The notes below the pieces were generated by a model, which saw nothing but the letters and a program-made list of their open reading frames with translations, did not search any database and was not told the DNA's origin. A program made the position numbers and the translations under genes. Positions 41,451-52,100 of a DNA stretch of 64,000 nucleotides are shown in pieces. The stretch comes from Durusdinium trenchii (taxonomy: Eukaryota > Sar > Dinophyceae > Suessiales > Symbiodiniaceae). The stretch lies in NCBI GenBank assembly GCA_963970005.1, contig CAXAMN010003559.1:1-64000 (forward strand), read 5' to 3'. How positions within the stretch are numbered: position 1 is the first letter of the stretch; every line of letters starts with the position of its first letter.

Positions 41451-42320
41451 GCAGCTTGGATCTGAGCTCAAAGTATGTCTCGCGGAGGCCCAGAGCCTCG
41501 TCACTCCTGCCAGTGTCTGAAGCATGTCTGAAGCACAACATACACCGACAGTTTTGCTTTGACTGACCACACCTTGGGTAGGAATTGGAGCAGTTCTGTG
41601 CGATCCTACATTACCATATGTTGCATTTGTTTCGTGATTCAATCGTAACATAAATAGCGCAATTGCGCAACAGTCGAGACTCTGTAATGTAGGTTTTGCG
41701 CCTGGTTCGCTGCGTATCTATCTGGAGAATAGTTTTACAAGGAGATGGTTCCGAATTGGTCTGGTCAATGAAATTCAATCTGTGCGTGATGGCATGCTGA
41801 GTACTGAATGCAATGGAACAGCGGCGTTTCCCCTTCCCAGCTCGAGGCAACCAACCAACGATCTCAAGCGTGCCACTTGATCGGCTGCCACATCAACGTC
41901 ACATCGACGAGCCAACAATTTTTACTCAGGTTGCGCTGAATCAGAGCCCGCCTGAAGGCTGCGGAGAGCTCTTCATTGATGGTGGTGATGGACACGAGGA
42001 CAGGTCCATCGATTTTAGCCTCTGATGTGACCTGCAAGATGTGTTTGGCAAAAGATAGAAAGCTCAATGAAGATTCAGACCAGGCTGCCCAACAACATAT
42101 CCAACAAAACGCAGAGGCTGGGGAGGCCCGATGGCGCTGTGAGTAATTTATTGGTGCTGTGGGCCTGTAGGGGTGCGCGGTGCATGGTGAAACCAAACTC
42201 GCAGAGCCTTGCAGAAGAGGCCTCTCGAAGGAAGTCTCGCTAAAGGGAACCGCAGAAAGAGGTCTTGCAAAAGGCGGCTCCAGGCCCTAGACCCCCCCCT
42301 GCCCTGTATTTCTATTGTAT
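41451..42320. other. No gene recognised
   Basis: Short frames only. At 42215-42275 are a few GTCTCGC/GGTCTTGCA words like the repeat at 44540-44740. Confidence 0.4.
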
Positions 42321-42500
42321 TTGTTTTGCTTCTTACTTAACCCCTGTCAGGTCTCACATTCTGATGCTCAAGGAAATCAGACCGCTTGCTTCGCATGCTT
42401 TCGCGCCGTTCATATGAATTCGCATCGTCGCTTTGGGGCCTCGCTCTGAGACAGTGCTTTTTCCAACAAAACTCCACTGCTTGCACTTCCGTGTCAATTC
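42321..42500 (+). repeat. Copy A of a dispersed direct repeat (partner at 44313)
   Basis: Shares with 44313-44512, in order: GTTTTGCTT, TACTTAACC, CTGTCAGGTC, CCGCTTGCTT, GCTTTCGC, GGGGCCTC, AAACTCCACTGCTTG and TTGCACTTCCGTGTCA. The direct orientation and 2-kb spacing would fit LTRs of a small or deleted element, or a segmental duplication. Confidence 0.6.
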
Positions 42501-42743
42501 GTGGAAGTGGGGCCTGCTCGCGATGTTGGAGGTGTAACAGCAGACAGGAAAGCTGAATGCCACACCCTAACTCAGGGTAGAGGCAAAAACCATACAGGTC
42601 TTGCAGGGTCCAAGACCAAAAGCTGCACAGGTAAACTTTGCAAACAAAGCGACGTTTACCTACACGAATCAGTTCATCTTGTGCATTACATAGTCAAAGA
42701 AAAGTGAAGGAAAAGTCCACGCCCGAAGGACAACTCTGCGCAA

Positions 42744-43312
42744 TTGCTCCGCGTGAGCGAAGCAAAGCGAGCAAGGCAAAAGCATTGGGCAAAGACCACT
42801 GTATCCCGCATTGGCCGGCAGACAGTGCCTGAATCATCTGTCTTTGAAGTCAATGCCTCATTCGCTGATGCTATGGCCCATGAAGAAGTGGTCTTGAAGA
42901 GCCAAATGAATATGAATTCCTACTCCCGTGACAAGGTTACACCGAAGAAGAAGAAGAAGAAGCAGAAGCAGAAGAAGAAGAAGTAGAAGAAGACGAAGAA
43001 CAACAAGAAGAAGAACAAGAAGAAGAAGAAGAAGAAGAAGAAGAACAAGAAGAAGAAGAAGAAGCAGGAGAAGCAGGAGAAGAACCGTACGCTGGGCGAA
43101 CCAACAAGACCAACTGCAATGTACCAACTGGACAACAAAGATCGAAAATTGAAAATTACTTACGTGAGGAAAACAAGGTTGCCAAGTCCACGCAAGGACC
43201 ACGCAAAGAGGCTTTTGGTCTTTTTACTGATGACCACCATCTTGCTGATGGGCCGAACAACACCTATAGGATTTTTCGACTTTGCCGAATTTGCTGACAT
43301 CAAACATCAACA
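42744..43312 (+). CDS. Glu-rich protein remnant, frame changes at (GAA)n tract
   Basis: The first frame (42744-42935) reads QTVPESSVFEVNASFADAMA and SQMNMNSYSRDKVT. At the (GAA)n tract another frame opens (42932-43312): a run of about 45 mostly Glu residues, then PYAGRTNKTNCNVPTGQQRS, KIENYLREENKVAKSTQGPR and KEAFGLFTDDHHLADGPNNT, ending at TGA near 43310. The product is a plausible acidic protein with a folded tail; a slip in the repeat or an intron links the frames. No family recognised. It lies between the direct repeats at 42321 and 44313. Confidence 0.4.
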
Positions 43313-43474
43313 AAAGGGGGTTTGGCAAGACTCCCGTCGTTTTTGCCAGCTCCATTATGCCACGAGCCCACCGACCAGGGTACTGTACCTGGTACCCTGA
43401 GTACCTAGCAGGATCTATAGCAGGACGTTGCCGTCACCCATCATCTCAACTCCAAGCTCTGCAGGCGCAAAGGT

Positions 43475-43993
43475 ATGAACAAAATTGCAGTATACTACTC
43501 CCGTTTTCTTCGTTGCTGTATTACACTGCACGTTGATCAGCTTACAGGCGACGGCGCCCTCTCTGTCAGTTCATGTTTCGACAAGCAGACTATGGTCGGT
43601 ATGAGATGTGACTGGTCGGATTTTTCAGTAATGTATGTCCGCTTGTATCTTGCAAAGACCAACTCCTGCAAACGCTCGGAACAACTCGGAACAGTATGCC
43701 GCACGTTAGGGTCAACGCGTCTTTTTCACTGGGCTACGCCAGTGTCCACCGAATTTGAGATGAAGTGGCGTGAGTTGCAGCACGATTATAATGATTTTGA
43801 AGATGAACATTTCTACGCAAGATCCTTTGATTCTATTGCAGCGCCCGAAATGCCACTTGAGACCGCTTCTGTCGAACGCATCAAAAACGTGCCAAAGGAA
43901 GCGCCCCTGTTAAGATCAAATCTTTCAAACTGGCATTCAGTCCAGACTACGCACACGAATTCCAAAGCTTCATCAGCCACCGCAGAAAAGTGA
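43475..43993 (+). CDS. Hypothetical protein (172 codons)
   Basis: The second half is protein-like (EFEMKWRELQHDYNDFEDEH; SIAAPEMPLETASVERIKNV), the first half Cys-rich with no motif. It is on the same strand and just downstream of the Glu-rich piece, so may be part of the same gene. The next frame (43990-44211) continues with a hydrophobic segment (FHVALLVVSHLFSVSLSH). No family recognised. Confidence 0.35.
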   Translation: MNKIAVYYSRFLRCCITLHVDQLTGDGALSVSSCFDKQTMVGMRCDWSDFSVMYVRLYLAKTNSCKRSEQLGTVCRTLGSTRLFHWATPVSTEFEMKWRELQHDYNDFEDEHFYARSFDSIAAPEMPLETASVERIKNVPKEAPLLRSNLSNWHSVQTTHTNSKASSATAEK

Positions 43994-44312
43994 AAAACAC
44001 AAGATTGAGAAGTGAACGCGCAAGTTTAAGCTTGATGCTGTTAGGGCCTTCTACTACTCGCGCCTTTCATATGCCCTTCGTTCGGTTTCACGTAGCTTTG
44101 CTTGTAGTGTCTCACCTCTTTAGTGTCTCACTTTCCCACGTGTACGAAGGACTAAGACCTGTGATACAAGAGAGTAATATGCACAAGTCAAGTAAGAACA
44201 AGCACTTCTAAATACTTCCTCTTATATATATATATATAGTCGATCTTAGTTGTAAATGTATCGACCCAGGATGACCCAGGCATATTCATGAACAGGAACT
44301 AGGACAATCGCG

Positions 44313-44512
44313 TCTGTTTTGCTTTCTGTTGATTCCTACTTAACCGCTGTCAGGTCGCAGGCACATTCTATGTACATGACTGGCGCCTTTGGCTAAAGCT
44401 CTAGGAAACCGCCCGCTTGCTTTCCGCGCTTTCGCAGAGTCGCATCATCCCCTGGGGCCTCTCTCGGTTCTAAGGAAACTCCACTGCTTGCGGATCTTGC
44501 ACTTCCGTGTCA
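44313..44512 (+). repeat. Copy B of the dispersed direct repeat (partner at 42321)
   Basis: See 42321-42500; the longest shared word is AAACTCCACTGCTTG followed closely by TTGCACTTCCGTGTCA. Copy B carries small insertions relative to copy A. Confidence 0.6.
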
Positions 44513-44539
44513 CCCCTCGGGTGCAAGCGAGTCTCCCAG

Positions 44540-44740
44540 AGGGATGTCTCGACGCAAAAGGGGTCTCCGAGAAGGTGGTCTCGAGTCTCGCAGAAGAAAG
44601 TCTCACAGAAGGTCTCGCAGAAGGATGCTTCGCAGAAGGGTGTTTGGCAGAAGGGGGTCTCGCAAAATGTGATCAAAAGGGTCTTCTAGAAGCGCAGAAG
44701 GGGATCTCGCGAGGGAGATCTGCATAAGAGGTCTTGCAGC
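44540..44740 (+). repeat. Degenerate GTCTCGCAGAAGG tandem repeat
   Basis: About a dozen variants of GTCTCGCAGAAGG/GTCTTGCAGAAG at roughly 13-18 bp spacing. The same words occur more thinly at 42215-42275, just before copy A of the direct repeat. Open frames here (for example 44389-44727 plus) are repeat-driven. Confidence 0.7.
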
Positions 44741-45412
44741 TTCTCAAAGCTCCGCCGCTCCGACGTTTTCTCGCAGCTTCGCGGCTTATCTTGGCTTCGC
44801 AGCTCCAATCGTATTTTCTTGACCTTCTTTCCCGGCGCGCAATGACAAAAAGGCAAAATGGACTTTTTCAATTCTGCCAGTAGTGGACATCGATGGAAGA
44901 TTATAGGAGCTCTCGTTTCTGCGACCTCCACTCCACCTATCGACTCTATCGATATCTATCGACCTTCAACCATCATGGTTTGAAGTTTGAACCTCTCTCA
45001 TCCTCTCTCAACACAGCTTGGTTACGATGCTTCTAGCGGCCGTACCTCCTGCATCACTTCCCTACTGATCTCCACGATGCCCCCAATGGCAGGAATGGTG
45101 AAAGAGTCGGGCCACGCTTCCTGGGGCAGAAAGCTGGAAACCAGTAGCTTCTGCCCGTGTTTTGAACAATCTCGTTTTCGTCAATAGTTTATAGTTTATC
45201 TCTGTACCATATACTGATGGTGTACAAATGTTTCCGGTTTGTCCCAAAGGCTGCAGATTCCAAAAATAGATTCAACTGAAAGGGCTCGCACCCCTTCACA
45301 CCGACAGTATCCCTGTACTATGACGAGCCAAGATTGACCGGGTATTGACCAGGTCGATCCTGACGCCGAAGAAGATCTATATACTGTAAAAATATCAAAT
45401 CCACCGCATGCC
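44741..45412. other. No gene recognised
   Basis: 3' flank of the kelch gene. Frames overlap and have no domains. A polyadenylation-type signal could not be assigned, as dinoflagellate signals are not AATAAA-defined. Confidence 0.35.
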
Positions 45413-46152
45413 TCACATGAAACCGTGCCAGGCGGCTGAGAAGGCTGCAGAGAAAGCTGCAAAGGTTGTTGGTCCCACCCGTGTTTCTTCCAGAAGAAAG
45501 GCAAGGGTGGATCCGTCATTTGAATTGGATAAGTTGGAGAGCACCTGCTGAACAACCTCAGACTCTGTTGCGTCCAGGTTTAACACGGCAAGTCGTGCTT
45601 GCTCTTGTCGTTGCTCTTCCATTTCTCGCAATTGCAGCCGAGTATAGCTTTCTGTTCCTAAATTGACTTTGCTGCTGGCTGCTGTGGAAAGAGTAGTTGC
45701 GTTGTTAGTTGTAGTACAGGTGGTGGTAATAGTGATAGTCGTGATGGATGTAGTGCTGGTGGTGGTGCTTGTGCTAGAAGTTGTACTTGCTGATATTCTG
45801 GTGCTGGCTGTGGCTGATACGGTGCTTGTGCCGGTTGTCATTGTGGCTGATATGGTACTGCTCATGCTAGTAATCACTGTGGCACTGCTTGTGCTGGTAG
45901 TCAGGCTAGATGACGTGAAAGTGCTTCTGCTTGACGTGGTAGTTGAGCTAAATGAGACGCTGGTACTGCTGCTGCTACTGCTTACGGTGGTGGTCGTGCT
46001 TGCTGTTTTGCTGGTTGTCTCGCTGGTTGTGGTGGTGACTGTCTTGGTGACGCTTGTTAAAGTGCTGGTGCTGGCGCTGCTGCTTGTGCTGCTTGTGCTA
46101 GTGCTGGATGAAGTGCTGCTGGAGCTTGTGGCCGTCGTGCTGGTGCTCGTAC
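45413..46152 (-). CDS. Kelch gene terminal exon: Ser/Thr-rich mucin-like stalk and C-terminal helix
   Basis: Begins after a GACAG acceptor with two bases that complete an AGT codon split by the intron. About 170 residues are nearly all Ser and Thr with scattered Val, Ala and Ile, as in O-glycosylated stalks of surface proteins. Then SYTRLQLREMEEQRQEQARL and DATESEVVQQVLSNLSNSND form a charged helical end before the TGA. The antisense of the Ser/Thr tract is a long Val/Leu frame, which is an artefact. Confidence 0.8.
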
Positions 46153-49100
46153 CTGTCAACAAACATGTGAGAACCATTCCACTGGCAGCAACTGTTACTC
46201 TTGGCCAGCACTTCAGAAAGAAAGCACTTCGTGTGGCTCATGTGACCTAAATCCCCTAATGGAGGGATATATTGAAAACGCAACATGCTTAAGCTGCTTG
46301 GTTCAAGACTCTTAAAGCCGGCATCACCCGTACGGAACTTTCAATATACCTGTGAAAACCCTATCAACGCTCGCCTTAACGGGCTTTTAAGCAGCCTTGC
46401 TCGGCTGATCCTTTTTTGTGACTTCAGCAGGATGGGCACTTGTCGATGAACTAGTCGTCGACGAACTAGTCGTCGACGAACTAGTCGTCGATGAACTCGT
46501 CGTGGTTGTAGTTGACACTTCTCTGCAATACACTTCATTTACGTAGCCTGAGCAAGGAACGGATTCGCCTGGCACCTTACGTTCCATACCATACGTTCTA
46601 TATGCGGAGGAAACACGTACAGTACAGCTATAGATTTTGTGGGGTGTGCCTTTTGAAAGCCCAACCTACAACAGTGGGTACAATCAGTCAAAAGCACCGC
46701 AACTACACTATGCATTCTAGGAAGCTGTGCTGCTTCTTGCATCACACTTTTGTTGTCTATATACCTTTCTCGCTGGTTGAAGAGTCTCTCAATACAAACA
46801 AGATGTGTATATATACATTATATAATATATAATATATTATAGATAGGTAATGATAGGTACGTCATGGTACGTCTATTTACCTAAGATCAGCAGGACACCA
46901 GAAACATTTTGGATGTTAGCAGGCGTCGGGCGGCATAAAAAAACTTACACAATGTAAAGGCGACAAACAGTGTTGCAACATGTTGCAACCGATAAAGCTC
47001 ATTCTATCATGCTCACGAGGTTCCTCTGCCCGTGTCTAAGCCACTACACCACATCACAAAAACGGCGTCCACATGATTTGCAATGCGGCGCATTGTGGCG
47101 CCCATGGTGCGGCACCGCACGGACGGCACGGACCTGCTGAGGCCGCTGCCGCTGTCGGTCTTTCCGCCGAATATCCACATCTTTCCATTTCCATCATATA
47201 CTGCCGAATGAGCTCGCCGAACAAATGGGATGGTGCCACTTACCAAGGGAGTCGACCACGTTGGTGTGCCAGCCTGGCATGCTCCAACGGCTCTCCAGAA
47301 TTGCCAGCATGATTAAACAACAAACACCGCCAGGATCTGCATTGTGCGATGTGTTGCTTTGGCGTGTCCACAACGGAGCACAATGGGCGCTGCACAAATG
47401 TTCACCTAATGATACAAATGATATAGCTTTTTACCCATGATTCAACATGTCTAGGCAGGGTAGGTTAAGTGGAGATGTCCCGGGCTTTGTGGGATTGCAT
47501 TGCGAAATAGTCCGGGATTCCAAAACATGTTCATCCATTTGCTGCTTTTCTCATGTTATCTCTACAAAATCCTGCACCCAGGGGTCCCATAGCGTCCCAT
47601 AGCCCTGTGAGCACCCGAAACCACACCACCGCTACCTTGGTGTCCAAGTAATGCAGCTCATTGAAACGACCTCAAAGAGGTGAACCGCGAAAAACCGGTC
47701 TCACTGTCTCATGAGCAGCCCAACACTTGCTTTTGCTTCCCACACCCTCTCGCAAAGTTGCAAACTGAGCTGAGCTCGCTGCTGCCATCGGTACCACCAA
47801 AGATCCACATCTTTCCACTCCAGTCCATCAGCGCTGTGAGTTGCTCCCGACCACTGGGGCTGGTGCCGCTCAGTGACGGTGTTGTCCACGTTGGTGTGGC
47901 AGCCTGACAGAGCTCAGAGATCCCCGGATATCACTTAGGTCTAAGTCTAAGTGAGCCAGCGATGCAAATGGACCGACAATAAGAATCCTTTCTCCTCAGT
48001 ACTAGCAAAGCCTTGTTTGCGCCTGCGTGTCCAAGCAGTGGACATCATTGAGGTAGAGATCTCAGAGACATGCGAGGAATATATAAATATGGAATCAAAT
48101 CTTTTGCAAACTCACTCCCAATGCTGAGCCTGCTGCTCCCAGGTCCCCAGCCACCAAATATCCACATCTTTCCATTGCCGTCCATGACGGCGACATGCCG
48201 GTTTCGGATTTCTGGACTGGTGCCACTCACTGACGGAGTCGTCCACGTGGGTGTGCCGGCCTGGACACAATGCAATGCCTCCAAATTTTGGCCAACAAAC
48301 CACTACAGTACAGCATTGTTGATTCTTACTAGACTGAGGGTATGTTTCCAGCATCATGCAACGTGCAAACAAAATGAACAACTAACTGATGCAACGTCAC
48401 ACTCGGTGTGGTGTATTGGCCTGGGTGTCCAAGTAGTGCACGTCATTCAAGTAGCCACCTGAGTTGCTGAGCTGTACTCTTATTTGTGAAGCATCACACG
48501 CACCAAGTCAGCGAACACACAACGAGCAAATACCGAGGCTCTTACTGCTGTCAATGCCAGCAAATATCCACATCTTTCCACTGGCATCCATCACCCCTGT
48601 GTGGCGATAGCGCGCGGTGGGGTTGGTGCCAGCCACCGATGGGGTCGTCCATGTTGGTGTGGCCGCCTGGGGCTCTGTGCGTGGTGTTCTGGTCATGCTG
48701 CACAAACCCCAGTACGGTCCTGTACTGTACGGCCATGTACTGTAAGGGAAAAGCATTGACACGTTGTAGAAACAATCAATAACTTTCAGGGTTGACGAGT
48801 GATAGCAATAGGGAGTCGGAAACAAAAAACACAGGATCCTACGAACAAGCGGACTCATAGATACTTTAAAGAAGCGTTTGATTGAGTCTGAGTGAAACAC
48901 ATAAAAATGATTCTCTTGACTCTTGACAACATATTCTTGACTCTTGACAACATATGTCATATATATATATGGTTTGCACACTTACAACTGTTTGGAGCAG
49001 CCTTTAAATTCACAATCAATGTCGGTTCAATTCAATCAGTTGCAGATCATCAATGAGATGTTATGACAGTTTTTGGGTGCAAAAGTCACCAACCAACAAA

Positions 49101-52100
49101 CAATGTTGTTCCGACATGTCTTTTTTGGTAGGTGTGTGTGTTAACCAACAGCTTGCAGTGAAAACAACAATTAGTCACCTCCGCGTCCACACGAAGGAGT
49201 TGGTGCTTTTTTTCCTCAAATGGGCGCTTGGGCCAAAGGTGATTTGGCGGTCGGCGTAGCTGTACATGCCACACAGTTGCCTAGACATACTACGCGTTCC
49301 TGCTGGACTTCCATTTGGTATTTCTCCTGTAAGGTTGTTTTTGAATCTTCCCTTGCGCAAACAAATACAAAGGTAGTGATAGTGCATGGTGCAGGTTATG
49401 AAGGTTTGCCGTAAGCGGGCTTTACATTACATGCAAGTATTTTCAGCACTTTTGGCACTGTGCAAAAGAAAACTGATTGCGCGAATAATTGAATTGGCCA
49501 TGCTCAGAAATACACTCACTAGATCTTCGTCAGGAGGTAGTCCCAAAATGAGCGTCTGTGGTGGTTCGGAGAACTCACCCCGCTATGGTCCAATGGCTTC
49601 AACTATCGGTTTCGTCTATACCGATGTGGCATAATGGAGTCCGGCTGCGCGTGGGAATGGTAAGATGTCCGGTGGACAATCTACCCTTTGGATCATCTAC
49701 CATTGTCTTCCATACCATCCTGAACCATATTCTGAACGCCACTTTTGTCGGTCATCTTCTTGGTTTTGACGCGGTCGTGGTTTTGCTTTTGGCGTCTCGC
49801 TCTTTCCATGTGGCGCGTTGCTTTCACCCTCCGCGTTGGCTGCCAGGACAATGATGATGATGCGTGTGGATCAGATCTGGAGGAAAGTTCCGGCGCAGCT
49901 GGCCTTGCTCTCGGTACATCTTCTTCCAATACTGATTCAAGCCAACTCCTTTTGGATGCTTCTCTGCATTCCTGGTGTACCGTAACTGTAGTTCTGAATC
50001 ATCCTTTGCAAGTGGTCAGTGGTCAGATTTTTGTCCCACCTGTCAAACGCCTTTGGATCGAGTATTCTTCGCGATCTTCTTCGTGAATTCACTGGCTGTA
50101 GTATAGGAGGTAGTTGAACACCCTTCTGCGTATAGACCAACAAACTCAACAATCCCAAGGGTTCTTTGCTCTGGAATGCAGAACGTCCATGGATCCAAGT
50201 GTGTTTGCGTCCTTCACGATTCCTCAGGCCATAGCAGAAATACGCGTAGGTGTTGACATTGTAGACAGTCTAGACGCATTTTCGGATCAGTTCGAACATC
50301 TTTCTGGCCTTGTTTGTCCTCTCAGCTTCAGTCAACATTCTTTTGTCATCGCGAAGCTATTTCCCGTGCAGCCCAATGTGCAAACATTTGGAGAGCAAAA
50401 CTGACAAGAAGTTTCTCACTGTGGAACCTGCGCCAAGCCTCTTCTATCGTGACCTTGCGTTTTGCGTTGAAGACTTCCATCTGATCATCGGTAGGGTCCA
50501 TGACCTCCCCCTTGTCATGGAGGAAGCGCGGTAGACCTGGTGAAAAGTCGCCTCTTCTTGAACTCGGAAACTCTTGCTTGGTGATCGGCACGATATTCTG
50601 GCAAACACATCTGATCAGATACCTATCCATCAATGTAGAGAGTCCTCGTCCCACATCTTCGCAGGCTGACATCTCAGCTTGATCGATGGGAATGGCTTCT
50701 GGTAGCTGATACCACTTTGGCAAACCAACATTGTCCTTCCAATTATCGGGATCAAAAGATTTGGGACCTTGGCTGGGGTACCAGTCTTCTTCGTCCTCTC
50801 ACCGACGACCTTTCTTCTGACTTTGCAGCTCTTGGTCCGGCCTTCAGTTGCATCGTCTTTTCTTGATTGCTTCAAGGTTGTCCATGACAGCCACATCCTT
50901 CTCATCTTCTGAACACCTGTCGTAGCCGGCTTCTTCTGGAATATAGGAGCCAGCAATGATGGGCGACTTGCGGCTGTCTGTCTTTGATGGCAGCGGCTGA
51001 GCCAAGACGGGCGCCGAGTTGTAAAGCAAGATCCCTGAGGGAATAGGCTCACTGCTCGCAATCAACCATGCGCGGGCACCAATTTGCCTAATCGGCTGGA
51101 TCGATCTTCCATTTGCAGGTCAAAGCACATTGCATCAGCATGTCCTTGGATGCGCCAAAAGGCAGTGGTTGGAGTTTGATCCATTCTGCTCCTCGCAGGT
51201 CTGGTGGAACCTCCTTGGTGGGGTGAACGACCTTCCAAGTTGCTGCAAAGTCCTCGCGTTTAAAGCGGAGACCCATGCCATCACGCCCCTTAACCAGTCC
51301 CAGGCAGCCTGAAGTGTTCTTGGAGAGAGAAGTCAAGCGAGGAAGATCACCCTCAGCCCAAATGATTCGGAAATGAGGATCCTCGCGACCATTGGTGCAC
51401 TTGAGAGTGCAGAAGATACGTTTGAAACCACTCACCTGAAGCAGGGCCAGCAAGTGATCCTGTTGCACTTCCATGAATCTGAACTGATGTTGCTTGAGCA
51501 TCCTGCGCTACTTCCTTGGACTTGACCGCAAATGGTTCACAATTGCCATCGTCATCATTCCAGAAATCATCATGAACATACGCGAGACCGACGACTTGAT
51601 CACCTACGTCAGTTGGTGCTTTCATCTTGCCGTGTGCCGGCGCTGGCGCTGTGAGCTGCAGGTTGCTGGTGCTGGCGCTGGGTGCCGGCAGCGGCCGAGA
51701 ATGAGATGATCATTGATGCCCTTGACCAACAAACGCTTCCACTCCCCATATTTGGGATCTTTGTAACAGGCCCCTCTCACATAGCCCCTGGTACTGGGTC
51801 GAAGATGATGGTACATGAGTTCTCGCAAAGCGGTGCTCAACAACGTGACCATAGACGAGCACTACTTGAATCCTTGACCTCAATATGATCTCTGATCTCC
51901 TGTTCCACGAAGCGTGCTGGTTGAAGAAAGAACTGTTCCTCACTTGATCGGTCCCGCCTGGCAATATTCCCGACTTCATAATGGACATCATCCGGTGGAT
52001 AGACGTTATATGGGAGCTGCCGCCAAAGTTCATCGCAAATGTCCGTCACGACGTGTGAGGCGGGCGTGTGTCGAATAGAGCATCACACTGTCCTCATTGT

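Noticed and set aside
42858..43202. Minus-strand poly-Leu/poly-Phe/poly-Ser frames
   Set aside because: Antisense and frame-shifted readings of the (GAA)n tract; the plus Glu-rich frame with a folded tail is more credible.
45663..46250. 195-codon plus-strand frame almost all Val/Leu, looking like a multi-pass membrane protein
   Set aside because: It is the antisense of the Ser/Thr-rich kelch stalk, which is supported by exon joins; codons for Ser/Thr read in reverse give Val/Leu.
49590..49650. tRNA-like words (TGGTCCAATGGC and a possible anticodon arm)
   Set aside because: No B box (GGTTCRANTCC) follows and no acceptor stem can be paired.
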